Source: Pachyseris speciosa (taxonomy: Eukaryota; Cnidaria; Anthozoa; Scleractinia; Pachyseridae). From it: a stretch of DNA of 64,000 bases. The notes below the pieces were generated by a model, which saw only the letters and a program-made list of their open reading frames with translations, ran no database searches and had not been told where the DNA came from. Where the stretch lies: assembly GCA_016490735.1 (NCBI GenBank), contig JAEMWC010001185.1:160001-224000 (forward strand), read 5' to 3'. Every line of letters starts with the position of its first letter. Position 1 is the first letter of the stretch. Positions 1 to 28,269 of this stretch are shown here, one piece after another. The position numbers and the translations under genes were made by a program.

Positions 1-178
1 TTTTATACTCCTGATGGATTTTACCGTGTTTAAATAAAGAACTATTCTATTCTTCTATTCTTCAACAGGACCAATACCCCCAGCCCTGATAACAAAAGAA
101 GCTACAGGTCATAGGAACCAATGAAAACAGAGGTCTGGAAGAGCTACAGGGTTAATCAAACCTGTGCAATGTTCACTA

Positions 179-18997
<18,819 letters not shown>

Positions 18998-19090
18998 TCA
19001 CAGGAAGTTATTGGCGGTTTGCAGTTCTTCGATTTTCTGTTCAGTTTGAGCCATCCACTTCTGGTATTTCTCACCCCAAGACGTCTTAAC
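18998..19090 (-). CDS. Coiled-coil gene exon 4 and stop
   Basis: Thirty codons and TGA: VKTSWGEKYQKWMAQTEQ to NNFL. Acceptor is a T-rich tract ending TTCAAG. The WGEKYQKWM segment is the most distinctive part of the protein and the best query for naming it. Confidence 0.82.
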   Translation of the reverse strand, partial: VKTSWGEKYQKWMAQTEQKIEELQTANNFL

Positions 19091-21282
19091 CTTGAAAAAA
19101 AAAATAATAAACCACAATATCACGATAAGCATTTCTCGGTATCGTCCCTTACAGGCCGATTGAGAAGTTGCGAGTTTTGCTTAAATCCTTCGTATGCAAA
19201 TTTTCCCCAAAGTACAAAAGCATATATCGTTCGTCAACAGGTAACTTCACAGGATCAAAATATTATTAGCAAAATCCAACGATTATGAAAACTGTTACAG
19301 AAGCACGTAGCCTGCGTGAAGACGTAAAAAGAAAAGGAAATAGGAGACGTCTGCACGCAGGCTAAGAAGCAGGCGGATTTCGTCAAAATGTCACGGGTAT
19401 TTAGCCATTCAAAACTGATTGGAAATTGTATTATAAAAAATAGAAGTACATTTGAGCTGACGTATTAAAGAAAATAGCTGCACGTAAGAATTATATGCAG
19501 CATGAAAACAAGAGGAAAAGGTTTCAAATTTGTACCTCTAAAAGCAGCTTTTCTTCCTTTGAACACCATTCAGCCTCCTTCTTACTTAGCTCCTCTAACA
19601 ATTCATCAACTCTTAGTTGAAGCTCAGTGGTTTGCGACTTCAACTCTTCATTTTCCCGCTGAAGTTCTCTGTTTTGCTTTTTGACTTTTTCAAGTTCAGC
19701 TGCCATGCTGGAGTCAGCTTGTATGGCCTGTTGAGAGATCACACAAGTTGAACCCCAAAACAGTTCGTAAACACTTAAGTGAAATCCCGAGGAAAATGCA
19801 CAAGACTGCAAATATTCAGCATCCTCTTTTGTTGTGTAATTCCACACGTCAAAAAGTTTGATTTGTTTCCTGAAAAATTAACTTGAATTCTGTGGTTTTA
19901 TGCATCTAAATAAATTCTCACATAGCACCACTGGCATAGAGGTGATAAACTTGGGAGCCATACAGGTCACAGGCTACAAACTTATTGAATAATTTGCTAA
20001 CCAGTGATCACGACATTTCCATTCTAGTACTCTTTGAGTCACACCCTAAAGAGGTGGATTTAGGGAACTGTAGGAGACCAAGTTACCCCCTTTCCCCTTC
20101 TCGCCATATTTCGAAAGAAAATCAGACTCCAAGAGACAAATTGAAGGACTTAGTGCAAAGGGAGCATTTGTGACGATTTGGCCCTCAATTTGTACACAAA
20201 CATTACCTGTTTCTCCACCTCCATTTTCAGTTCTTCCATCTCTGCTCTGTGCATTTCTTTCATGGCTGTAATGTTATCTTGTAATTCCTTCACCAGTTGG
20301 TTACTTGTCTGTACCCTGTGGTGAAGTCCCATCTCCACTGAACTAGTAGCATGTTTATGGCAATCAGTAAGGTCAGACGTACCCTTGGAAGCACCCTCAT
20401 GTGTACTGTGAGGCACACCAGTGGTTACATATTCCTTGTCCCTTTTGATGACAGTAGTGTTCTTGGCTTTGCGGAGCTCATCCAAACGCCTTTTCAGATC
20501 TGAGACTTGCTGCTCAAGCTAAAATAATGCAAAAATTTAATGTGGTTTTAGCTTAATTCTTGAGTTGACAGCTTGTTGGATGCAAAAGAAAAAGCAGTGC
20601 TTGGGGCGATGGATGGTCTTTTTCAAAAAATATATGAGTCACACAATCCTACCACAGGGGATGATATCAATATCTTAGTCAGGCTTGTGGAAAAAAATGC
20701 TGGCTTGCTGCCTTTTATTCTTGAGTTGACCATTCACTGGAGCAGTTGTCCTTAGGTAGCTGATTTCAGTATATAGCTATATAGCAAGTCAGATTTTCGA
20801 TCTGATGTCACAGGTTTCGTTGGAATTTGTTTTGCTGTTCACCTACTGTAAGCATATCGTGTTGTTACATTTTAGCCAGTTTAGTGTTGTAAATTGGTCA
20901 TAATGTTAAGAGTTTAAAAGATGGATCAGACTCAAAGGGCAAGTGCTCGGATTATCAGCTCTTGAAACCCTTAAGTTAACAAGGACCAATTTACCTTACA
21001 AACTCAGTGGGCAAAACCTAATGTTCTTGATCAGCCCTGGCCAAAACCATGCATCACAACAGACTCCCTGAAACTACAGTAATATAACCCCTAACTCCTC
21101 TTCACACATTAATGTTGTATTTAAATGTAGATCGGACTGAAGTAAAGTTTAAGATATTCATTGCATTCTATTTTATTATTACTATATCTATCATAATACT
21201 GTTTACCATTTTACTTAGTTAGTTACAACTCAATGTAACGCACAGTTGACTGAGCAATATACATGTACGTTTAAGTCAATAA

Positions 21283-21313
<31 letters not shown>

Positions 21314-21570
21314 ACTGGTACCAAACTTGAACAGCTCTTTGGATTGCACCTGTAGAATTTGCATCCGTAGCAAACTCTGTATCGTTATGCGATACATGCA
21401 GTCTTGCATGAGCACAATAAATCTACCTCCTTGATCCTGGCCTGTGAGAAATGATCCACAACTCCCCCTGAGGAAGCGCTAGTTCTTCGCGTCGGATTCG
21501 TAACCCCTGCCTTTTTGGTACCTCCAGTCGATGTAGACTTTTTCCTATTGACATTTGCAGCAATAGACAT
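18998..21570 (-). CDS. Coiled-coil protein of unknown family, 246 residues, 4 exons
   Basis: Exons 21570-21427, 20518-20207, 19727-19536 and 19090-18998 join in phase 0 with GT/AG borders. Residues 1-48 are basic and Ser/Thr-rich (MSIAANVNRKKSTSTGGTKK), likely disordered. Residue 49 onward starts a coiled coil (LEQQVSDLKRRLDELRKAKN); a hydrophilic break covers about 70-105; a second long coiled coil runs from about 112 to 216, and the tail has SWGEKYQKWMAQTEQKIEEL before the stop. No transmembrane segment or signal peptide is apparent. I do not recognise the family. Such proteins are often scaffold, centrosomal or ciliary components, but that is only a guess. It is divergent from MRPL41, with which it probably shares a promoter. 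Confidence 0.85.
19308..19364. mobile_element. Short palindromic element, TAGCCTGCGTG family (deleted copy)
   Basis: TAGCCTGCGTG at the left pairs with CACGCAGGCTA at the right, with AGACGT/ACGTCT inside. It lies between exons 3 and 4 of the coiled-coil gene. A fuller copy lies at 55954-56035. Confidence 0.7.
19536..19727 (-). CDS. Coiled-coil gene exon 3
   Basis: Sixty-four codons, AIQADSSMAAELEKVKKQ to EEKLLLE, almost entirely regular heptads. Acceptor CTCAACAG and donor GTACAA. Confidence 0.87.
20207..20518 (-). CDS. Coiled-coil gene exon 2
   Basis: One hundred and four codons, LEQQVSDLKRRLDELRK to MEVEKQ. Acceptor TTATTTTAG and donor GTAATG. Contains heptads at both ends with a polar linker in between. 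Confidence 0.85.
21284..21313. repeat. (TTG)n microsatellite
   Basis: Ten TTG units in intron 1 of the coiled-coil gene. Confidence 0.9.
21427..21570 (-). CDS. Coiled-coil gene exon 1
   Basis: Forty-eight codons from the first ATG of the frame to ARIKE, ending at donor GTAGAT. Basic low-complexity N-terminus. No upstream in-frame Met was used because the frame is closed by a stop soon upstream. Confidence 0.82.
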
Positions 21571-21797
21571 TCTAATCTACCCCTAAGTGATAAGAATACA
21601 GAAAGCAACTGGTTTGAAGGTTGGGAACTTGGGAAGTTTACACTTTAGCGAGAGGAGAAACTGGGCCGAGTATAAGATACAAGGCTCGGATGCTAAGCAC
21701 TTGACGCCATCTTGAAATTCAGGACACGATGATTTGTTTGTAGCATTTTATTGTAAGAAGTACATTATTTTGATTTATCTACGATAGCATAGGAAGG
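21571..21797. promoter_or_regulatory. Putative bidirectional promoter, coiled-coil gene / MRPL41
   Basis: Only 227 bp separate the two divergent start codons. There is no TATA box at an obvious position. CGCCATCTTG at 21705-21714 is a YY1-like site, common in promoters of nuclear genes for mitochondrial proteins. Both 5' UTRs must lie in this interval unless upstream non-coding exons exist. Confidence 0.6.
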
Positions 21798-21885
21798 ATG
21801 CCGCTGAATATTCTTCGAGGCATCTTTAGAGGCGCAACGCGTGGTGTAATGACGGGAAAGAGAGGAAACAAGAACTTTTACAAAG
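21798..21885 (+). CDS. MRPL41: MRPL41 exon 1
   Basis: Twenty-nine codons plus one base, MPLNILRGIFRGATRGVMTG onward to NKNFYK, a basic presequence-like stretch. Donor GTACTG. Confidence 0.85.
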
Positions 21886-23224
21886 GTACTGAAATAGTGA
21901 TGTAAGGAGTCGATCGATGTTCACGTTGAAACGACTGATGTTCACGTTGAAACAGACATGATTAGCTAATTAAGCCTGCTTTTGATCCCAGACATAAACT
22001 CACATGGATTTTTCAGTATAAGAATATTAGGGCTAAACTGTAGAATACCCGTACACTTATTTCAATGCCAATCAATAGCAAAAGTATCCATTGTAATATG
22101 TGTACATGTGTCATTCTACATGGAACTTTAAATGAAATGGACTAACTTAAGGTGATTCCTCTCTATTGCATGGCGCATCCTTACTGCACATAAGTTATGG
22201 CGTCATTTAGCGCACGCGCATGCGCTCGTACACTAGAAACATTAAGCCCCGGCTACACGTTCAAACATTGTTATAAAACATTTGTTGGACGAACAATGTT
22301 AGAACGTGTAGCATGCATGTTTTTTGATGACGTTTGTTCAACATTTTTTGTTGGAAGAATGTTTTGATTTCGATCAAACATTTTCTCCAACATACAACAA
22401 ATGTTGAAGCATGTAACCGCCCTTTCAACAATGTTGTATTGCAAAGACCAATCAGAGTTAAGGGCCCAGTCTCCAATCCGAGATCCTAATAATTGTTGAA
22501 GTTAAAACCCCGAAGCGACGTGTTTCCAGCAATGTTGTATGTGTATCCAACATTGTTAGAAGCGTTCTTACAACAATGTTGGGACGTGTTCTTCTAACAA
22601 TGTTTGAACGTGTAGCCGGGGCTTTACAAATTTGCCTTGACATTGAGCTTTTTCAGCTGAAATTTTCCCTTTGTCGTCGTGTTGTAAAGAAACGAGCACG
22701 GTGACCCCCCATTTTTATTGGTGTAATGTACTCGTAATAGGCACACGAAAACCACATTTTAAGGAGAAAAAAAGTTTAATAGTGGAAGTTGCATTATTTA
22801 TATATAAATGGGGTGAAACTCTGCATTTGGAGCCAGGAAGGAGTTTGAGATGATGACGAAGTGGTCCAATTTCCTTATATTATTTGCAAGATCGGGCAAT
22901 TTGAAATCACAATACTAAAAGAATATAGCACAGAAAGATAATTAGGCTCTAGTTTTCACTACTATTCATAGTTTTTGCTACATAATAAAAGCTTTCTTCA
23001 GTTCTTCATGCTTCGAACATTTCTCGCACAGCTCCGTAAAAACACTTGGAACAACGAGTATGCAGGGCGAAAACAAGCACGGTGACCCCATCTTTTTATT
23101 GCATTTTTTCAATGTCCTATGCTTGACTATCAATTGTGCCAAGTCTGAAAAAAATCTTAATAGTACATCCTTTTCAGGGGAAATACCTTAAGTGACACTG
23201 CATTCTATAGTTTTTCCAAGGTCA

Positions 23225-23263
<39 letters not shown>

Positions 23264-23907
23264 GTTTAACTTTCTTGCAGTAACTTACTGAATTAACGAG
23301 TTATAATACAATTAAAACTTAATAAAATCAACTATGTACATATGTCATTTATATATACATTAGAGCGCTTTTCAATTGAGTGTCGTAAAACCAAAACCAA
23401 AGCAATTACTCTGGCCAATCACAACAGACAGAAACAGTGCACTGAACCAATCAGAGTTTGAAGTAATTACACGTAACCGACGCAAAGCGCGGGAAAATAC
23501 GCGTGTGCACGTCGTGATTGGTTTTGGTTTTGCTTCTCATTGGTTGAGAAAGTGGCAGGAGTTTAGCTGCATAGCTGACTAATATTGATTATTTCTGCAG
23601 GTCGGGGAGTGAGAAATCCAGGGTATCACACAAGGAGAGGTAAGAAGAAATGGCAGCTGTTCACTTTTATTAGCCTAATTCTCTGACCAGCTATTAGGTT
23701 ACATGTAAGTCAAAATCTGTGCTGTGCAGGACAAATTGCAGTACTAAGGAAAACTGCCAAACTTACAGACTAGCCAGGGACATAAAAGAACCCTCACTCT
23801 AATAAAAAAGAATAGGGATTATAGTTCCTGGGACTGTTTGTCTGCTCTCTCTCCCACACTGGAATGGCCAGCTAGATGACTAGGCACTAACAAGACAACT
23901 GAATAAA

Positions 23908-23948
<41 letters not shown>

Positions 23949-25788
23949 GAAGTGAAACACGAAAATTTGGTTTATCAACGGAGTTGATAATGTAAATTGA
24001 CCACTGTACAGGGATTCGATTAGCTGACGTTTCGAGCGTTAGCCCTTCGTCGGAGCGAATCGAGGAATTGTGGGTTGTGTATGGTTTATATACAGGAAAT
24101 GGAGCTACGCTATTGGTGGTAATATGGTAACGTGACAAACATGAATAAATTAATTGAATGAAAAGCGCTCGTTGACACCGTGGGGATTAAGAGTGCCAAT
24201 TGACTTGATAATTCAGCCTTTAGAAAACTCAAGCTTGTCTTTTAATTGTTAAATAGAACCTCTATGGTATTAATGCCTGTGTGTACCTACCTCCTTGCAG
24301 CTCACACAAGTGATAAAAACACAAAAGTGTGAGTGCAGGCACAGCAAAAAGGAAACATCTGACATTGTTCTTGTGCTTATGCTTGTGCTCATGTAATAAA
24401 ATTCACATGCAATTTCCTCGATACCTTAATAAGGTATGCTGAACCATTGCAAGAAAAGTCACATGAGACATTTTAAAAAAGAAGTTACTTGACATTACCT
24501 TTTTTGGTTTTCTTGATTTAAGGTGGTTATAGAATAGTTTACAAGAAAGTGCCTCAGTTCATTGTTCCTGATTTAACAGGCTTTCAGGTATTTTATATTA
24601 AAATATCCCAGTGCTTCAATACATGTAGTTACATTGTAGTTACATGTATGGTTGCTTAATGAGTGGGAACTTGTGCTTGTTGTACTCTAAGCCCACCTAA
24701 GGCTTGATATACACCTGGGTTTGGTTCCCGAAAGGTGTATTCCAGGGATAATTCTGCTTTGTTCCAAAAGGTATTCCTGGAGGAAGGCAGATTTATCCCT
24801 GGAATAGAGTTATTACTCCTTTCAGGAACTGGCCCCTGGTATTGTAGTCACAAGGTGAGGGGGTACACGTTTTGTGTTTTAAATGAGATTGTTTTACATA
24901 CCGGTATTGTTGTGTAAGGGTCAGAAAAGCACACAAAGTCCACAGATCTATCATCCCCCACATGGCCATTATTTGGGTCGTCATGCAACAATATTTTTGG
25001 GGAGAAGCACTGCATGACGACCCAAATAATGGCTGTGTTGGAGACTACCAAATCTGAACCAATATGGGGTATTGTGTAAATGCAATGTGAAATGTCATTA
25101 TTACACTTGTTAAAATACATAGCAAATGTTACAGAAACAGAAATAAATACAGCTGTCATTGAAAAGTTCGGAATATCATTTTGTGATTAAAACATACAGT
25201 ATATCTACATAGCTACCTAAACTGCTACACTGTAGCTAGTCTTAAAACGCTTTGTATTGGTGTATGGTAATTGACTTGTTTTTGACCATAACCTCTTACA
25301 TGTAGATGACTTTGTAGTCTCTTTAACTTTCAGTAAAAGCATCTATGTGCTACAAAATACGCTGTTCTCTATCAGTCAATGGTAATTTTTTGTGGAAATT
25401 AGCCAAGTGTGTTTTTGAGATTGGAAACTCTTTAACGTTTTACCCATCAACATTGTTAGAACTCCTTTTTCTTGTAATTAAGGATCATTGTGCATGTAAA
25501 CTAGTTGTTTTTGGCGCTGAAATGTTCTCAGGAGTTTTTGTAAACATGTGGAAAGGGAGGTCAGTGAGTGCAGATTGATGTCTGTAATTTTTTTTACTGC
25601 TTTTCATATGAAGTTTCGCCTATGAAACGATAGTTGAAGCTCGTCGCATGCTTTCTTTTTTTTGCTAGTTGAAGCCATATGTTTCTTACAAGTCTCCAAA
25701 GGTGGAGATCCCCCCACCAACTGCTGAAGGCTTGCTGACGAGCATCAAGGAGAACATTCATTTGATCAAGTTCAGAGAAACACCTTGA
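21798..25788 (+). CDS. MRPL41: Mitochondrial ribosomal protein mL41 (MRPL41), 103 residues, 4 exons
   Basis: Structural protein of the mitochondrial large ribosomal subunit, imported from the cytosol. Coding exons 21798-21885, 23601-23639, 24523-24587 and 25669-25788 join in frame with GT/AG introns. The N-terminus MPLNILRGIFRGATRG is basic and suits a mitochondrial presequence. The diagnostic core is [20 protein letters not shown], matching the remembered human [20 protein letters not shown]. The protein ends HLIKFRETP, about 30 residues earlier than the human protein; either the cnidarian tail is short or a further 3' exon is used in an alternative form. Introns 1 and 2 carry a MITE and a Penelope fragment. 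Confidence 0.92.
22245..22623. mobile_element. 379-bp MITE, TTA duplication (Harbinger-like)
   Basis: Left AGCCCCGGCTACACGTTCAA (continuing ACATTGTT) is repeated inverted at the right end, about 28 bp; TTA is duplicated at 22242-22244 and 22624-22626. A 3-bp TWA duplication and GC-rich ends fit PIF/Harbinger. The interior holds many AACATTGTT/AACAATGTT palindromic units. It lies in MRPL41 intron 1. Confidence 0.8.
22690..23110. repeat. Pair of GCACGGTGACCCC direct repeats in MRPL41 intron 1
   Basis: GCACGGTGACCCCccaTTTTTATTG near 22696 and GCACGGTGACCCCATCTTTT near 23080 are about 380 bp apart and in the same orientation, suggesting two diverged copies of a dispersed repeat. Boundaries not resolved. 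Confidence 0.45.
23226..23261. repeat. (AAT)n microsatellite
   Basis: Twelve units in MRPL41 intron 1. Confidence 0.9.
23601..23639 (+). CDS. MRPL41: MRPL41 exon 2 (39 bases)
   Basis: Encodes RGVRNPGYHTRR between two split glycine codons. Acceptor TTTCTGCAG and donor GTAAGA. Its smallness makes it easy to miss; the phases on both sides fit only with it included. Confidence 0.85.
23901..24170 (-). mobile_element. Penelope-like element terminal-repeat fragment
   Basis: A dispersed repeat in MRPL41 intron 2. Its minus strand carries a hammerhead-like motif at 24061-24011, which is known to be associated with Penelope-like retroelements. A 59-bp portion (GAATAAAGG to GAAGTGAAAC, 23901-23959) recurs inverted at 47740-47798. 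No reverse transcriptase is left here. Confidence 0.6.
24011..24061 (-). ncRNA. Degenerate type I hammerhead ribozyme motif
   Basis: Minus strand, 5' to 3': GATTC GCT, core CCGACGA (consensus CTGANGA), stem II GGGC TAAC GCTC, GAAAC, then GTC as cleavage triplet, AGC, TAAT loop, and GAATC. GCT pairs with AGC and GATTC with GAATC to make a bulged stem I; stem III is only AC/GT, as in the short-stem-III hammerheads described in Penelope-like elements. The U4 position is C, which should cripple cleavage, so this copy is probably dead. Confidence 0.6.
24523..24587 (+). CDS. MRPL41: MRPL41 exon 3
   Basis: Encodes [20 protein letters not shown] and a final Gln; contains most of the family signature. 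Acceptor TTGATTTAAG and donor GTATTT. Confidence 0.92.
24965..25033. mobile_element. Short foldback element, 23-bp perfect arms
   Basis: GCCATTATTTGGGTCGTCAT (and GCA) is perfectly inverted at the right end, separated by about 23 bases. It lies in MRPL41 intron 3. No target duplication was resolved. Confidence 0.7.
25669..25788 (+). CDS. MRPL41: MRPL41 exon 4 and stop
   Basis: Thirty-nine codons and TGA, starting LKPYVSYKSPKVEIPPPTAE. Acceptor TTTGCTAG. The last dozen residues (ENIHLIKFRETP) do not resemble the vertebrate C-terminus. Confidence 0.88.
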   Translation: MKPYVSYKSPKVEIPPPTAEGLLTSIKENIHLIKFRETP

Positions 25789-26317
25789 GGATCAAGCAAC
25801 TGTGATCACAATCTTGGAGAACTGGCTCTTGCAATTCGGTCATAAATCTATAATTAAGCAGTTGGTTTAAAAGGAGCCTAGCCCAACATATCCATTCTGG
25901 TCTTCGGTTTTTAGACAACGGAGCAACATGTCATTCTTTTTTCTTTGTCTAGCCGGTGAATTGTTTGTATTTTCTGGGTGAGCCCATGTAAATAGGGTAA
26001 AACATCTGCATAGTGTATCCTTGATGTTTCGTTTCGTTCTCCGAATTTCAATAAGTTTTGTTTCACGTAAGAACGCTCAAGTCCACAGAATGTGACAAAG
26101 GATAACTGAATCTCCATGGTGCACGTTGCCTGCTTGGCAGGCGTAGAAAGGGGAGGGGGCTGTACGCTTAGTGTGTCAGCTGAAGACAACGGTGTCCCTT
26201 TAGAAAAAAAAAAGAGAGAGATACTTTCGAAACTGCGTTAGTGACGAATGAAATGTTTTGCTCAAAAAAAAGTGTAAACTGGTTGTGTTACTGTAATAAA
26301 CAACAGTACAACATAAA
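25789..26317. other. MRPL41 3' flank
   Basis: The 3' UTR should lie here; CATAAATCTATAATTAAG near 25840 is only a weak polyadenylation candidate. A 92-codon frame on the minus strand (26189-25911) has no recognised domain. Confidence 0.4.
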
Positions 26318-26447
26318 TACTGCGACAATCTTCCATGCGTTCTTTATTCTTATCCCCAGTTCAATATATGATCTTCATATATTCACAATCATTCATTTCA
26401 CCACTCACGGGTTTATTACGAACCAACAAAATGACCAGCTCCCAGTT

Positions 26448-26520
26448 GGCTTGTTAGCTCAGTTGGTTGAACACTGCACCGGTATGGCAGAGGTCGTCGG
26501 TTCGATTCCCATACAAGCCT
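26448..26520 (+). tRNA. tRNA-like SINE head, copy 1 (probable pseudo-tRNA)
   Basis: Acceptor GGCTTGT pairs with ACAAGCC. A-box-like TTAGCTCAGTTGG and B-box GGTTCGATTCC are present. The anticodon arm CTGC ACCGGTATG GCAG would give GGT (Thr) at the expected place, but the loop and stem fit imperfectly. Its context in a repeated unit argues for a SINE head rather than a working tRNA gene. Confidence 0.5.
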
Positions 26521-26697
26521 GAAAATTTTTCAGGCTTTATTTTCACTACTGCTTAAGTAGTGTTCATAACTGCGATGATCATTCCCATATTCATTCTTTA
26601 ATCCGCAGTTCAAATATGTGATCTTCATATATTCACAGTCATTCATTTCACCACTCACGGGTTTATTACGAACCAATAAAATGACCAGTTCGCAGTT

Positions 26698-26760
26698 GGA
26701 TTGTTAGCTCACACTGCACCCGTATTGCAGAGGTCGTGGGTTCGAATCCTTCACAAGCCT
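26698..26760 (+). pseudogene. tRNA-like SINE head, copy 2, D-loop deleted
   Basis: Same unit as copy 1, but the D-loop (AGTTGGTTG region) is missing, removing the A box; B-box GGTTCGAATCC is intact. Acceptor pairing is damaged (GGATTGT against ACAAGCC). Confidence 0.65.
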
Positions 26761-26840
26761 GAAATTTTTCAGGCTTCTATTTTTGTTGTTGCTGTTAGTA
26801 GTGTTCTTAACTGCGACGATCATTCATATATTCATTCTTC

Positions 26841-28050
26841 AACACATACTGTTGTGTATGATGTTTGTTTTTAAATCAAAATATCCTCTGGACAGAGTGT
26901 TTTACCCTACAATAACTGCAAATCCACCTAAACAAGTATTATCATTTCAGTCATGTTAGCTTCGTGAGAAGGTGGAACTAAAAGTATTAAAACCAGGGCC
27001 TGGTTGTTTGAAAGCCGATTAACACAACGTAATCCGCGATTATAAGTTTATTCAGGCTTTCGTCCCGCCCTTTGAAAATGTTTTTGGGAGCTTATTTTAG
27101 ACTTGCGAGAGATAAGATTAGTAGTCAAAACAAAAGGGCGAAAATCGTTTGAAAAGTCGTTCCTGACTGTCAATTCAACTGGAATCAAATGTCGCACTAT
27201 ACCAGGATTATCATGCTTTGACCAATCTGGGCCTTCGCGGTGACTCCGATGACGTTGGTCATGGCCGCTTCTTTCTACCTTTATACCTTTTCAAGTTAAT
27301 TTAATATCATTAATAAATTCTGAAATGAAAAACATGCTCTATAACCATAACATAATGTATAACAGTTGAAGCTCAATGTACAGTCTACCACGTGATATGT
27401 TGTAAACCTTCTTGGCATCATGGACTTATATTCGGGGGAGCTCATAACCGGAGGGCTTTTTGCGATTGAGATTTGAAGAGCTTTTATTAGAGGGAGGGGG
27501 GGGGGGGGGGCTTTTATTGGAGGGGCCTATAACCATGTATTAAGATCCCCGTGGGGTTTATTTATTCCAATCACATTTAAGAGGGTTTTAATAGAGAGAG
27601 GGGTACCGGATGGTGGTACTTAAGATCAAAAACAGGTAATGGTGTTCTGAACTTCTAGCACGGTATAAACTGTACTTTGACCAGTGCACATCAAGTGATA
27701 CACTAGTGATTAAAATTAATTAAGTCTATCTGTCGTTATTGATGGACTCCTGCTTTCGTTTATTGCAAATTGGTTGTAAAGGGGCTGTGAGAGGGGTACC
27801 TTGTGGGAGAGGGGACTAGAAGAGAAGGAGAGCTCAGCAACTTTCTTCCTCGAAAATAAAAAAAGGGGGGGGGGGGTGGGGGCGTAATACAGGATTTACG
27901 TTAATGATCAGATACTTCAGGATGGTACAGGAAACCTTCTCCAGCACTGGTTGAAAAGCAAAATAATCCCGTTCCCTCCTCTCATAAGGAATAGTCAGTT
28001 GCGTTGCTAAGGAAAAATATTAGTAGTAATTAACATCGGTGATTACATTT
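26841..28050. other. Intergenic, G-run-rich repeat relics
   Basis: Contains a 15-G run (27496-27510), a 12-G run (27865-27876) and AGGGGCTTTTATTGGAGGGG-like sequence related to the repeat at 3568. No gene recognised. Confidence 0.5.
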
Positions 28051-28090
28051 TGACGTCACAACTTTACTCAACCAATCACAAAGACGTCAA
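28051..28090 (+). promoter_or_regulatory. CRE and CCAAT motifs upstream of a candidate first exon
   Basis: TGACGTCA (28051-28058), a perfect CRE/ATF site, is followed by CCAAT (28072-28076) and a second GACGTCA half-copy, about 130-155 bp before an ATG that starts an exon-like frame. Confidence 0.4.
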
Positions 28091-28205
28091 CCATCGTTGG
28101 CAACGTAAGAAACATTTTAGTTGTTAATTTAACCTGTTTCTACATGTAACTGTAGCGGGGTTTAAGATTTGTTATTGTCTTGTTGTTTCTCTATCGATCG
28201 CAACT

Positions 28206-28269
28206 ATGTTGCCATATATGAGGAAAATTTTCCAACCAGTTGTTGTTGCAATGGAAAACTTCCATCAAG
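28206..28269 (+). CDS. Candidate first coding exon of an unidentified gene
   Basis: ATG begins MLPYMRKIFQPVVVAMENF HQ and runs to a good donor (CAAG followed by GTACGT). The peptide is short, basic and hydrophobic, compatible with a mitochondrial presequence. CRE and CCAAT motifs lie upstream. No partner exon was found downstream on the plus strand, so this may be chance. Confidence 0.3.

Larger units (their letters stand above)
26318..26840 (+). repeat. Two-unit tRNA-derived repeat, 250-bp period
   Basis: Each unit carries TTCATTTCACCACTCACGGG, GTTTATTACGAACCAA, a tRNA-like stretch, and the hairpin AAGCCTGAAAATTTTTCAGGCTT with a T run. Equivalent points are 250 bp apart (26448 and 26698). 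Similar tRNA-like repeats are, from memory, abundant in anthozoan genomes. Confidence 0.75.

Noticed and set aside
23887..24138. 83-codon minus-strand frame containing DEGLTLETS
   Set aside because: Translation through the hammerhead-bearing Penelope fragment, not a protein gene.
25911..26189. 92-codon minus-strand frame near the MRPL41 3' end
   Set aside because: No recognised domain; it overlaps likely 3' UTR and repeat sequence.
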